Assembly (NCBI GenBank): GCA_947172415.1
Contig: OX359190.1
Location: forward strand, 3,658,001 to 3,722,000
Reading direction: 5' to 3'
Origin: Chondrosia reniformis
Lineage: Eukaryota > Porifera > Demospongiae > Chondrillida > Chondrillidae
Length of the DNA stretch: 64,000 nt
Within the stretch, counting starts at the first letter, position 1. Every line of letters starts with the position of its first letter. A model generated the notes under the pieces. It saw nothing but the letters and a program-made list of their open reading frames with translations. It did no database searches and was not told the DNA's origin. Positions 10,459 through 20,359 of this stretch are shown here, piece after piece. The translations under genes and the position numbers were made by a program.

Positions 10459-11231
10459 GAAGGCAAAATCTTACTAAGGCAAGCAGAGGCGACTTTTGGT
10501 ATCCCAAAGAGTATCATAGGAGATAACACCTCTGGAAGGCAAGAGATTGGATCTACCAAGGGCCACCAACAGTCCTTACACCTTGTGAAGGAAAGCAGCT
10601 AGCAGACTGGGCCTTAGAAATAGCAACCATGGGTATGGCTGTACAAAAGACCAGATTATGGAGACAATAGCAAAGCTGATTATATAAAGCTGACAACAGA
10701 CCAAACCCTTTCACAAATGATCAACTAGGGTATAAATGGTGGACAGGTTTTAGATAGCATCTTAGTGTTACCAAAAAAGAAGAATGATAGTAGGAAGCCA
10801 AAGCAGATATCAAAATCGGTAGAAATGCCTCTGGTCAGCAGATGATAACAATCCTTGACTGTAAAGAAAAAGAAAAAGAGGAGGAAGAAAGTAGAAAGGC
10901 TAACTAAAAGCAGACTGAGAAGAGAAGAGAAGAGAAAGAAGCGAGAGGCAGATAAAAATAGGAAGCAATAGGAAAAAGAGAGTATGGCACAGAAAAGAGA
11001 AGAGGAACATAGAAGAAAGAATGGTAAACAAAAGGCTGTGAAGCATTCCAGAAGGAAATTGCATTTAATCAGGATGTGGTGGATGATGGTATTTGTGGTA
11101 CCTGTGGGACAAATGACAGAGGAAGTTGGATCTGCTGTGATAATTGTTCAACATAACACCATCTTACCTGTGTTGATCTTCGGAGCTCTAAAAGTCTTGA
11201 AAATGACATTTGGATGTGCACAAACTGCTAG
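10459..11231 (+). pseudogene. Relic of a pogo/Tigger transposase with C-terminal PHD finger
   Basis: The 5' part reads LLRQAEATFGIPKSIIGDN, then GRQEIGSTKGPPTVLT and QLADWALEIATMG, then GYKWWTGF. These are the psq-type helix-turn-helix and CENPB-like DNA-binding half of a pogo/jerky transposase. The DDE core is missing. A Lys/Arg/Glu-rich linker (10860-11060) follows, then a C4HC3 PHD finger: CGTCGTNDRGSWICCDNC, a TAA at 11154-11156, HHLTCVD and WMCTNC, ending with TAG at 11229. Same domain order as the well-preserved element at 51881-55530 but far more diverged. The PHD finger would bind histone tails or similar peptides. Frameshifts, stops and the core deletion make it non-functional. Confidence 0.75.
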
Positions 11232-12702
11232 AAATATTTGTATGACTGCTTTTTATTGTTATTTTTGCTGTTCTACTATCTTAAACGCCTTGCAAAGTAG
11301 TTTTTTTAACCTGTCTGACTTTAGGCAAAAATGTCCAGGATATGGCAATATTACATCATGGTCAAAAGTGAATTCCTCGCTGGACAAGGAATAGTATTTT
11401 CCCAAGTTAAAACGGTTCTGGAAAGTAGAGATCATAGCTCTACCTGAATGTGCTTTTAATTTGTCTACGTACATTCTCTCATGGTTTATATATATTGAAG
11501 AAATATTAAGATGTCCGGGATATGGCTAATCTACCTTATGTAGTGTATATATTTTATTACATACTGTTATATTTATGCTGTACTTACTAATATTTCCTTA
11601 TGACTCCTATATAACTTCCTTGCCAGGTACATGTTTTTTTCAATTTAAAAAACATTTTTTCCCCTGTGTCCTAGGCCAGATTTTTGTATCACTCATACAA
11701 ATAATGAAGTGTTTTACCCCCTTTGTGTAAACCTAAAGTTACAGAAGTCTTCACTTATTGAAGGGAACTGCCTGCCTTAGGTGATTTGAAAGAAGGTTTA
11801 GGGAGACATTATTACGTGAGTCTAAATTGTGAGTTAGAATCTATAGGAATTTAGCCTAATAGCGATGAATCTGAACTGTGCGTATAAATAGGTAGGAATT
11901 TGGTTTAACAAAGGCGTCCTGTTTACGACTTAATCTGATAGAATTGGGTTTAACAGAGGCGCTCTGCAAGTGTCTAAACTACCTTCGTCTAAATCTGCAG
12001 ACAAAATTAGTTTCAGATTTCTGTGAGTCATTATATTTAACATTTTAACTCATTTTTAGGATGCGTTACTATGTGCGAATCTTCAAAATGAATCATTTCT
12101 TTAGTTAGTTGAGAAACACTTTAATTCGTTAAGAGATATGCTTATCACTAGCGTATATTACAAAATGTGAATTAATAGAATGCCTAAGGTTATGTTTCTG
12201 TATAGAATTCTTGTAGTGATTAGTTACTGTAGAAATTCTTACAAGTTGTATGTCAGGTTAGATTGGAAGGTGTAAGTACATACTTCACTAATTTGTTGGT
12301 AATGAGGATATGCATGAAAGACTATATAACAAAGTCTAGGCATTTCTCTTTGCTTGGTGGTTAGTGTTCAATTTACATAACATCATCTCAAGTTAAACGA
12401 GATCAATGTTAAATTTGCGATGCCTATATAGACATTATCATTGCTAGTTGCCAAATGAAACTATTTACTAAAATCCATGTTAGATGGTGTTGGTCATAAT
12501 AGATAGGTACAGAAGACAAGCTGAAGTTTCATTAACATATAATGCTTAAAAGTAGTCACCATGGTGTATTAGGTGACTAATTAATAGGATGTTTATACAA
12601 AACAGTAGAGTGTATGCAATAAACAAAGAGTGTTTATAGTAAACAAAACAGGAGAAAATAATGCTTACTCGACAGCTGTATTGCAACAAAAGTGTAGCGT
12701 AC
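11232..12702. repeat. Non-coding; diverged interspersed repeat at 11745-12010
   Basis: No gene. Bases 11745-11850 match the reverse complement of 32150-32235 (shared words include AAGGGAACTG and AGGTGATTTGA). Bases 11865-12010 resemble 25740-25880 (GAATCTGAACTG, TTTAACAGAGGC and CTCTGCAAGT are shared). They therefore belong to a dispersed repeat that happens to lie on both sides of the tandem array. Element type unknown. Confidence 0.45.
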
Positions 12703-13027
12703 TTAGGTGAAAAGGTCACTGAAGGTGGAATGGCATGAATTAAGAAGTCTAGAAATGAATGTAACTTGGATAGTTAGGTTGGATGCTCTCCAGCCTAATG
12801 AAGTGGCAATTGAATGGCTACAAGTAAGTAGACCAATTGAACACCAGGCACATACATTACAGAGTATAACAGCTGTTCCATTGAGCATTTTTGAGGATAG
12901 GCATGATCTTGAACCAATAGCCTTTCCAACTTTTTGATGTGATGGTGAAAATAACTTAGACACAATCAGAGAAACCTAGGTTACACCACTACAGTATTGC
13001 CATGCGAGAGTACTCAGTACTGACACA
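12703..13027 (+). pseudogene. Partial array unit: Helitron N-terminal region
   Basis: The frame 12707-12937 gives DALQPNEVAIEWLQ, then HTLQSITAVPLSIFEDRHDL and PIAFPTF, then a TGA. The next codons continue as NNLDTIRETxVTPLQYCHARVLSTDT. This text precedes the Rep-type domain of Helitron proteins in invertebrates ('I.vAP.Eg..P.si..D.d.e..aFP'). It matches the 3' end of each downstream unit, so at least one more unit once lay to the left. This copy lacks the palindrome seen in units B and C, and so preserves the older sequence. Confidence 0.55.
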
Positions 13028-13424
13028 ATGTGGGTGTGTCATCCTTCATATACATTTTGGGCCTCCAATATTGTGGAAGCATTGAGGTTGCAGAGTAGCA
13101 TTTCCATCGCTATGAGAATGTGATCAATCAGAGCAAGTCACTTTGATGTTTAACTAAATCTGGGAACATTTAACAACAATGATATTTCCAGCCTGCCTGC
13201 ATAAGCTGCAAGTTGATTGATGTTCAAAGTGAAAAACAAAGCACGGAAACTGAAACAAAGAGGTCTTGAAGACCATCTATGCTGTCAACATGCCAAAGAG
13301 CGTGTCTAGAAACTGAAATACAGGAAGAATATTCCGCACAACTAGGAAAAATGGCTGAAAACAAAGACTGTAACTGCAGTTTGAAACAGAAGAACAACGT
13401 TCTGTTAGATTGCATAAATATTCT

Positions 13425-13600
13425 GGAAATCAAAGGAAGCCCTTAAATTCGGAAGGGGCTGTTGCAAAACTTCCTTAAAATCAAAGGAAATGCTTAAATT
13501 AGGAAAGTGCTGAGCAATGTGAGGCCAGAGTTGGAAAACTTTCTTAAAATCAAGGGAAGTGCTCTAAATCAGAAAGTCGTGAGAAATAAGACGGTAAGTC
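13425..13600 (+). repeat. Minisatellite, about 66-bp period, coding-like (unit A)
   Basis: Two to three copies of a unit that, in one frame, reads close to RKVLSNVRPELQNFLKIKGS. The same repeat occurs at 19612-19760, 22090-22330 and 24760-25045 with different copy numbers. Each copy contains AAAATCAAAGGAAG and TGTGAGGCCAGAGTTGC words. Confidence 0.6.
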
Positions 13601-13687
13601 TCGATTGGCTATAATGTTGATGTCATCGACTTTTGTGAATTTTTTTATATAGCATGTAGAATAAATTAAATCTCTTTTCATATATAG

Positions 13688-13831
13688 GAAGAGGAACTTA
13701 CCGATTACAAAGAAGAACTCCAACCCCCACCAAAACCCCAATCCTCCCCAAAACCACAACACCCACTAGAACCCCAACCCCTACCCGAACCCAAAAATGA
13801 AAACCCTAACCTAGCCCCATCCCCAGTCTAA
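13688..13831 (+). CDS. Proline-rich exon (unit A)
   Basis: After an ATATAG acceptor, a 47-residue frame starts EEELTDYKEELQPPPKPQ, continues with P-x-P repeats, and ends in NPNLAPSPV with TAA at 13829-13831. Units B (19874-20017) and C (22429-22572) have exactly the same 144-bp length and frame, ending in TGA. Function unknown. Whether these exons are still expressed is unknown. Confidence 0.4.
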   Translation, partial: EEELTDYKEELQPPPKPQSSPKPQHPLEPQPLPEPKNENPNLAPSPV

Positions 13832-14173
13832 AGAGAGGTCTATAGACAAGTAGGAAGAAAGGGAATTTTTCTGATAATGTATTATAAATGTTATGTCATT
13901 TTCTCTGTGTATATAGCTGCCAATTCTATAATTTCGGCTTACTAAAGGATAGCCAAAATTGCAGAGTAGGAAAAGGTTCACCCAAAGGAGGGAGTGACCG
14001 GAGTCGTGGCCCTAAGAGTGGTATGCTTGGGAGGAGGGGGCCGTATCCACGTAATGTGAGTTTATACATTTCATTTATAGATTAACCAGAACCAACGATT
14101 GTTTTTTCTCTTCTGCAGACATACAATAACGTATTTAACACTGGATCAAAGACAACTTTAGTTCACAAGGAAC

Positions 14174-14893
14174 TTGCCATCCTTGTTAAAGGGGGCAGGC
14201 ATCACTGAAAATGTGAGAGAAAGATTGGTAAGACGAGACTTTTCCAGTTCGGTCATTGAGCCAGTCCAAGAGTTGCTGTTAGAAGCCCTGGAGTCATGCC
14301 TGTTCCCACTGGATGGGATGGTAATCCTAAAGGAAAGGGCTGCAGCCAATCTGTTCAGCTTTCTGGTGGATGAGAATATAGGCCAGTTGATCCAACATGC
14401 AGCTGAAAATACACAACAAAATGTAAATGACATCTTAAATACCCTAATAAAAGAGATTTAGGAAACAATGAGGAAGGCCTATATAAGGATTGTTAACAGC
14501 TGCACGAATGACAACCAGGGGAACAAGCCATGCCCTCTGACCTTGCCTCTGTTAGGGCTGCAGAAAGCCACATTCACCAAAGGCATGCACATTTACCTTG
14601 ACCAGTGTGTGCAATTCTACCGGGCATGGGACAGTAGCCATGCCCTTAACCAATTGTCACCTACAGTTTCAGTAGCAAACAATGTGGTACTGCTGGTTAG
14701 TGGGAGGCAGGACCTATATAGGAGGCTAGTCATCAAGGTGGGGTTGATCAGGGGAGTGGACGCCCTAATCACCAATGGACAGGTCCTTTTAGGATTTAGG
14801 AACTCGATATTTCCTCTACCACCAGCAATACCTGGACCGGGAGAAAAGTGGTCCAATATGTCAAAAATTACAGGGAGGATGGCAGAGGTTTAA
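14174..14893 (+). pseudogene. Two-part unknown frame of unit A (95 aa, stop, 141 aa)
   Basis: The frame 14174-14461 encodes a mostly helical 95-residue segment (RERLVRRDFSSSVIEPVQEL ... NVNDILNTLIKEI). It ends with TAG and resumes in the same frame as MRKAYIRIVNSCTNDNQGN. Compared with unit B, this copy jumps from NQLSP directly to TVSVANNVVLLVSG, missing about 290 bp that encode WPKVSHNQ...CVHLGV. I do not recognise a family. Upstream, the exon beginning after CTGCAG at 14119 reads TYNNVFNTGSKTTLVHKELA in a different frame from the 95-residue segment. Confidence 0.4.
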
Positions 14894-15235
14894 TGATTTG
14901 ATGGTGAAAATGTCATTGTAGGTGGAAACGCCATACATGGAAAAATCTAGAAATGGATGAAATTGGGATTGTCATGTTGGATGCTCTCCAGCCTAATGTA
15001 GTGGCAATTGAATTGCTACAAGGAAGTAGACCAATTGCACTCCAGGCACATACATTACAGAGTAAAACAGCTGTTCCATTGAGGATAGGCGTGATCTTGA
15101 GCCAATAGCCTTTCCAACTGCATATCCTGATGGTGATAATGACTTTGACACAATCAGAGAGACCAAGGTTACACCACTACAGTATTTCCATGTGAGAGTA
15201 CTGAGTGCTGACACAATATGCACAGGCGCCATATG

Positions 15236-16262
15236 ACTGATCTGCTTGTTGTTACGTTTTTTTCATAAACACTTTTAAGAGCAAGTTTCGTTTTAACAGA
15301 AACGATTTGCTACCTTAAACTGATATACATCGAAGTGCTTATTTAAATGTCAGCAAAGTCTAAATTTGAGCGAGATTGAACAACCAATATCGAAGATATA
15401 AAGTGTTAAAAAGGGCTGATTTTAAAACTCTCAGACACTATGCGCTTAGTCTAGGAAAAAGTTAGAACTACGTTCTATACTTCATTGAAAAGGTTACAAT
15501 GTATTCTAACAAATTCTAACAAAATTAACAAGTCTGCTTCGATTCGCCCATCCGTTGAGAAGAAAACTGTGAAAATACACTTTTAATAGATTAGTAAATG
15601 CTATTTAATCTTTCATATCTTGGAAAATAAAGCTCAGACGCCAACGGACTTCTTAATTCTAACTAAATGGCACTCACTGAATCCAGTGAAGCTGACTACA
15701 CGACTTTGAGGTTCTAACTTAAGCGCATAGTCTTCACTTCTGCAATAGCCATTTCTCCACATTTAAATCATATTCATTAGCAAATAAATATATTCATGGT
15801 ATGATTTACACATTTGAAACACAAACGGTGAAATTTTATAGCCAGATGTTAATATTGCGCAAATCCTAAGTTGTGTAACTGGGATATTATATACATGTAT
15901 ACTATATGTTGACGCAGTGATTGAGGATCGCTGTAAGGTGTTATTCACACTAAGGATCGCTAATTTTCGAATTTTCGTCTAAAGTAGAGAAGATTATGCC
16001 CCCCCTCGCAAAAAAGCCAAGAGGGATATCAGTTGATAACCAGGTTGCTCTGAAGTTCAACTACAGCTTTGCAAGAGTTGCTGCATACGAACTATTCGTT
16101 AACAAAAGGGACATAAAAAATAAGTAGTCGACAATAGCTAGAGAAGTGAATCATGTTGTAGCTACTATGCAAAGAGCCCCTGAAAAGCCGTTTTCACACT
16201 TATATTAGATATTAATTGTATAATACAATACGTATGAAGTGAGCCGATTTTATAATAGACAT
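15236..16262. other. Spacer splitting the array; short frame and weak inverted repeat
   Basis: Mostly AT-rich. A motif near 15440 (ACTATGCGCTTA...GTTAGAAC) recurs in inverted form at about 15709-15740, so a small MITE of about 300 bp may be present. A 43-codon frame with ATG at 15996 (MPPLAKKPRGISVDNQVALK...) ends in TAG at 16125-16127, and the text after the stop (STIAREVNHVVATMQRAPE) still looks coding. It may be a transposase N-terminal scrap; not identified. Confidence 0.35.
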
Positions 16263-16500
16263 AGAAATATTAAAAATTTTCTACAAAAATAGTGAAGATG
16301 TTGGGATGGCAAAAAAAGTAAGGAAACAAGAAAGGGATGTTGCATAGTGAAGCATTAGCTATGCATGAATCATACAACACCCTTGCTTGTAGGATTCATG
16401 CATAGCTAATGCTTCCCTGTGTAACACCCCTTCCTTGATTCCCCACTTTTTTTACCATCCCTACATCTTCACTATTTTGTAGAAAAGTTTTAATATTTCT
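16263..16500. mobile_element. Palindromic MITE, copy 1
   Basis: Bases 16263-16378 and 16390-16500 form a long imperfect inverted repeat: AGAAATATTAAAAATTTTCT at one end, AGTTTTAATATTTCT at the other, with GAAGCATTAGCTATGCATGA and its complement near the centre. Related copies are at 32639-32797 and 41381-41622. All three lie next to the repeat containing 'GCGTTATCGCTCTCGCTTCT', so palindrome and neighbour may be one composite element. Confidence 0.7.
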
Positions 16501-16551
16501 AGTTTCTGTACTTTTTATGGAGCATGGGCTAGGAATTAGATTCGTATAAAT

Positions 16552-16790
16552 AAAACTATTTTGGTTTCACAATCTTCGACTGAATATGACGTCATTAAAA
16601 TGGCGACTTTATTGAGGCCTTTAGTCTAGGGCCATGAAAACCGTCATGTTCAATAATAGCGTTATCGCTCTCGCTTCTACAAAAGAATACAGCTCGGAAA
16701 TTTGCAGTAGTTTTGTTTAACAATTAGTCCAAAAGCCCTATAGTTTTCTAGTTATGGCTAACGAAGAAGAAGAAGAAGAAGTGCAACCTA
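16552..16790 (-). repeat. Dispersed repeat (family M), partial
   Basis: The stretch with GACTGAATATGACGTCATTA, GAGGCCTTTAGTC and GCGTTATCGCTCTCGCTTCT recurs at 33320-33590 and 43590-43955, and in inverted orientation at 40935-41385 and 55988-56390. It probably represents a MITE of about 450 bp whose far end is the GAGAGTACGGTAGTACTCTC motif. Confidence 0.6.
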
Positions 16791-18035
16791 ACACAGAACA
16801 CAGAGAGACTACCATAATTAATCTTGTAAATGGCATGATTAATAGTCCTGCTGCTGGTACTAGAAAAGCATTACAGGTGCTTAACACTAGTGTAGCCTCT
16901 TCCACAGGAAAGAGCTTCAATACACTGGTTGACCTACACGACAAAAAACTAAGTTTAAGGAAATCCGCCAAAGAAAAATTGCAAAACAATATTGAATTGC
17001 TAAGCATAATAAGAGATAATGCTAATAGTTTCTATAAACAAAATGCAGCCTTGACTATGTTAGCAGAAAATGAATCAAAAGTGCATACAACAGAAAAAGA
17101 AAGGCTTTGTACTTTCAGGAAAATGTATGTGACACACCAAAAAGGAAAAAGTTACATTTAAAGGGATGAGTTGCTGAAACCGTCCTCCAAAAACTAACTA
17201 CAGCTATTGAAGAAGAAAGGACTATTCAATGGAAGTCGTTTGCTTCAGAATGTGGGCTGAACAGTTCAGATTCTGGTGTAAGAGTCAAAATATTTGCCAT
17301 TGCAAATGGTTTGGATATAACTAAACTAGAAGGGGAAACAAAATCCACTGAAACAAAGAGGCCTAGGAGAATATTACCAAAGATGCCTGGTAGTCACAGC
17401 AGAATTTCATCACCCTGCCCTCCTATATAGCTTAGATGAGGTCAATAAAGACATAGCAAAAATGTTAGTAGAAGGTCAGTTGAATGTTGGGTAACCGTGT
17501 GCACCAATGTCCTTAGAAAGGTACATGCCAGATGGCAATATACAAATAGTCCAGGCTCATGGGAATAAAATTCCATTAACAGAGCTACACCAGAAACTAT
17601 TGGACTAACATAGTAAATATATGAGATTAACAACTGATGAGCAAATTACAAAAATGTCTCTCACCTCTCTTAGATCAGAAGTTAGCAAATACATTAGTAA
17701 TTGTGAATCCCTTTCTAGACCTGAAATAGAACATGCATTCAAAGAAAGAAACACCTAATAATGTGGCATGACCATTCTACTTTACTCTCCTATGGTCTCT
17801 TACTGATAACAGTTAAAACTGCATATGATCCAGCAGTAGTTCCTGATAAAAAGGGAAGCTTTCAATTCAGGAAATAGTTGAAAAAAACTGAAATTCACCT
17901 TGTTGGTTTTTCAACTTCTAGTCACAACTCACAAGCTGATTTAATCTCCGACAGGTTAGATTGCTTATCAGAGATTAGTGAGAAAGTAAAAACGTCTAAT
18001 GGAATTGAGATCACTGCATTAGCTTTCTTTTAGAC
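16754..18035 (+). pseudogene. Unknown invertebrate transposon-associated protein, decayed
   Basis: ATG at 16754 opens a 135-codon frame (NEEEEEEVQPNTEHRETTII..., then a helical part with RKSAKEKLQNNIELLSIIRD) ending in TAA at about 17161. Coding text continues with stops and shifts: SLERYMPDGNIQIVQAHGNK (about 17510), RLTTDEQITKMSLTSLRSEV (about 17627), SNCESLSRPEIEHAFKERN, MWHDHSTLLSYGLLLITVKT (about 17760), then TEIHLVGFSTSSHNSQADLI. The MWHDH and 'eihll...s...dq..li.dR..cl' blocks recall a long uncharacterised protein found in many cnidarian, sponge and echinoderm genomes in repeat contexts. I know no function for it. The first codons lie inside the upstream dispersed repeat. Confidence 0.5.
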
Positions 18036-18134
18036 ATACATTATAATAAATATTTCATGTGTTAATTATGGCTGTATTCATAGCCAGTTAATGCATGCTT
18101 AGGTGATGAAACATCATCAGTTTAAGCTAATCTG

Positions 18135-18251
18135 ATTGGTTCATGAAGTCAAAACTTCATTGGCTAACACAATTTTCATGGTATCCTACCCAAATTATTA
18201 ATCTGATTGGATAACTTATTTTCCAAGGTATCCTCCTAGCAAGTATAAATA
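18135..18251 (+). promoter_or_regulatory. Core promoter: three inverted CCAAT boxes and a TATA box
   Basis: ATTGG occurs at 18135-18139, 18159-18163 and 18206-18210, and TATAAATA at 18244-18251. The next ATG, at 18319, opens a 146-codon frame 68 bp beyond the TATA box. Spacing and order are those of an RNA polymerase II core promoter. No experimental support is available. Confidence 0.5.
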
Positions 18252-18318
18252 TAGATGACTAAAGACAGAAATCATATATATTGAATAGAAAACAGCTAAA
18301 GAAAGAAGACTTTAAATA

Positions 18319-18759
18319 ATGGAAAATGGATACTACCAGTCAACATCAAGAAGATTCCCATCAAGAAGTTACAGAAAGCCTTATAAATGGCACAATCAGC
18401 AGCAATACTTAAAGAGAAAATATAGAATAAACCAAAGATTTAATGACTGGGGAGTAAATTCTTTGATTAGAATGCAGGTGGAAGAAGAAGTAAGCAGAAT
18501 AGATGGCAGAAGGCTGAAGAGGAGAAGAAAAAAGAGAAGAAGAGAGGCAAAAAGAAGAAATAAAAAAAGGATAGAAGAAGACGTGCGGAGTAGGCTAGTA
18601 GAGGAGACACGAAAAGAAAAGGAAGAGAAGATACGAATGGAGCAGATAGAGGAGGAAGAGAAGGAAACAAAACAAAAAGAAAAGGAAGAACAGGAGAATC
18701 GGCCTCAACTATTGAAAACACTAATTAAGGAAGTCCTCAGAGAAATGAATGACAGATAG
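18319..18759 (+). CDS. Highly charged coiled-coil protein, unknown
   Basis: An uninterrupted 146-codon frame from an ATG to TAG. Residues 1-50 are rich in Ser, Tyr, Arg and Gln (MENGYYQSTSRRFPSRSYRK at the start). Residues 50-125 are almost all Arg, Lys and Glu in a long helical, probably coiled-coil segment. The end, PQLLKTLIKEVLREMNDR, is an amphipathic helix. The bipartite basic clusters could direct it to the nucleus. No domain is recognisable. It sits in the block that splits the tandem array and has its own CCAAT/TATA promoter. It could be an accessory ORF of a mobile element or a small host gene. Low complexity makes chance openness possible, but promoter, ATG and stop agree. Confidence 0.45.
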   Translation: MENGYYQSTSRRFPSRSYRKPYKWHNQQQYLKRKYRINQRFNDWGVNSLIRMQVEEEVSRIDGRRLKRRRKKRRREAKRRNKKRIEEDVRSRLVEETRKEKEEKIRMEQIEEEEKETKQKEKEEQENRPQLLKTLIKEVLREMNDR

Positions 18760-19203
18760 GAATTATACTACTAACTTTAAAACAACAACATAAAAATTGT
18801 CCAGAATGCCTTTAATAGAATACACACAGACAATATGAAGGAACAGAATATACATTTCCTAAAGGTATTTACTAGAAGAAATATAAACAAACGGCATGAA
18901 CTACAACTATGAAGCCCTTAAAACAACAGAGTGTCAAAGTAAGAGCGAACTCACCGATTGAAGGGCTAAATTCTTCACTGGCTGGCGAGGCTTCTTCTTA
19001 GCGAGGCTTCGATTGGTCACACACCACGTGTTTGAGATTGCATATCTGGTAAGGCTTGGTTAGGGTTTTGATTTCCTCCGGTGTGTAACCGATAACACTA
19101 AAAAGACGCATTCACTCTTAACAATTGAAAACTAAAATTCTTTATTAATTAGCGCTTGTTATGTGTTGATGGCTATAAGGCAGCCTATCCCTAAGGAACA
19201 GCC
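18760..19203. other. Non-coding spacer before unit B
   Basis: No gene recognised. It includes a slightly GC-richer piece at 18940-19080 with repeated CGAGGCTTC words. Confidence 0.4.
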
Positions 19204-19611
19204 ATAAGGTACCAGTGTGGGCATGTCATCCTTCATATATCTTTTGGGCCTATAACTTTGTGGAAGCATTAAGGTTGCAGAGCAGCATTTCCATCGCTAT
19301 GAGAATGCCATCCATCAGAGCAAGTCACTTTGATGTGGAACTAAATCTGGGAACATTTCACAACAATGATATTTCCAGCCTGCCTACATAAGCTGCAAGT
19401 TGATTGATGATCAAAGTGAAAAACAAAGCACGGAAACTGAAACAAAGAGGTCTTGAAGACCATCCATGCTGTCAACATGCCAAAGAACGTGTCTAGAAAC
19501 TGAAATACAGGAAGAATATTCCGCACAGCTAGGAAAAATGGCTGAAAACAAAGACTGTACCTGCAGTGTGAAACAGAAGAACAACGTTCTGTTAGATTGC
19601 ATAAATATTCT

Positions 19612-19760
19612 GAAAATCAAAAGAAGCCCTTAAATTCGGAAGGGCCTGTTGCAAAACTTCCTTAAAATCAAAGGAAGTGCATAAATTAGGAAAGTGCTGA
19701 GCAATGTGAAGCCAGATTGCAATACTTTCTAATAATCAAAGAAAGCGCTCCAAATCGGAA
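19612..19760 (+). repeat. Minisatellite (unit B)
   Basis: About two copies of the coding-like 66-bp repeat described for unit A. Confidence 0.5.
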
Positions 19761-19873
19761 AGTGCTGAGAAACAATATGGTAGGTCTCGAGTGGCTATAA
19801 TGTTGATGTCAGTGACTTTTGTGAATTTTTTTATATTTCCTGTAAAATAAATTAAATCTCTTTTCATATTTAG

Positions 19874-20017
19874 GAAAAGAAACTTACTGATTACAAAGAA
19901 GAATTCCAACCCCCACCAAAACGCCAATCCTCCCCAAAACCCCAACACCCACTAGAACCCCAACCCCTACCCGAACCCAAAAATGAAAACCCTAACCTAG
20001 CCCCAACCCCAGTCTGA
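19874..20017 (+). CDS. Proline-rich exon (unit B)
   Basis: Begins EKKLTDYKEEFQPPPKRQ after a TTTAG acceptor and ends NPNLAPTPV with TGA at 20015-20017. Length and frame are identical to units A and C. Function unknown. Confidence 0.4.
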   Translation, partial: EKKLTDYKEEFQPPPKRQSSPKPQHPLEPQPLPEPKNENPNLAPTPV

Positions 20018-20359
20018 AGAGAGGTCTAGAGACAAGTAGGAAGAAAGGGAATATTTCTGAAAATGTACTGTAAATGTTATGTCATTTTCTCTGTGTATAT
20101 AACTGCCAATTCTGTAATTTCAGCTTACTAAAGGATAGCCAAAATTGCAGAGTAGGAAAGGCTCCACCCAAAGGAGAGAGTGACCGGAGTCGTGGCCCTA
20201 AGAGTGGTATGCTAGGGAGGAGGGGGCCGTATCCACGTAATGTGAGTTTATGCATTTCATTTATAGATTAGCCAAAACCGACAATTGTTTTTTCTCTTCT
20301 GCAGACATACAATAACGTATTTAACACTGGATCAAAGACAACTTTAGTTCACAAGGAAC

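Larger units (their letters stand above)
13028..15235 (+). repeat. Tandem array unit A
   Basis: A 2.2-kb unit whose parts recur in the same order in units B and C at roughly 90% or better by eye. In order: Helitron segment HPSYTFWASNIVEALRLQSS...SHFDV (13040-13200); a Cys-containing exon ending LLDCINILEIKGSP (13230-13445); a 66-bp-type minisatellite (13425-13600); a proline-rich exon (13688-13831); an Arg/Gly-rich exon ending RRGPYPRN with a GTGAGT donor (13912-14054); an exon from CTGCAG at 14114; frames at 14174-14461 and 14468-14893; then a Helitron N-terminal piece to 15235. Unit A lacks a central part of the second frame that B and C have. Confidence 0.75.

Noticed and set aside
10984-11394. 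A 136-codon ATG-started frame over the pogo-PHD relic
   Set aside because: It overlaps the PHD-finger text in another frame; the zinc ligands and homology are in the other frame, so this one is a chance opening.
14158-14433. 91-codon minus-strand frames repeated in array units (also 20344-20619 and 22899-23174)
   Set aside because: Exact antisense of the 95-residue plus-strand frame; conservation follows from duplication.
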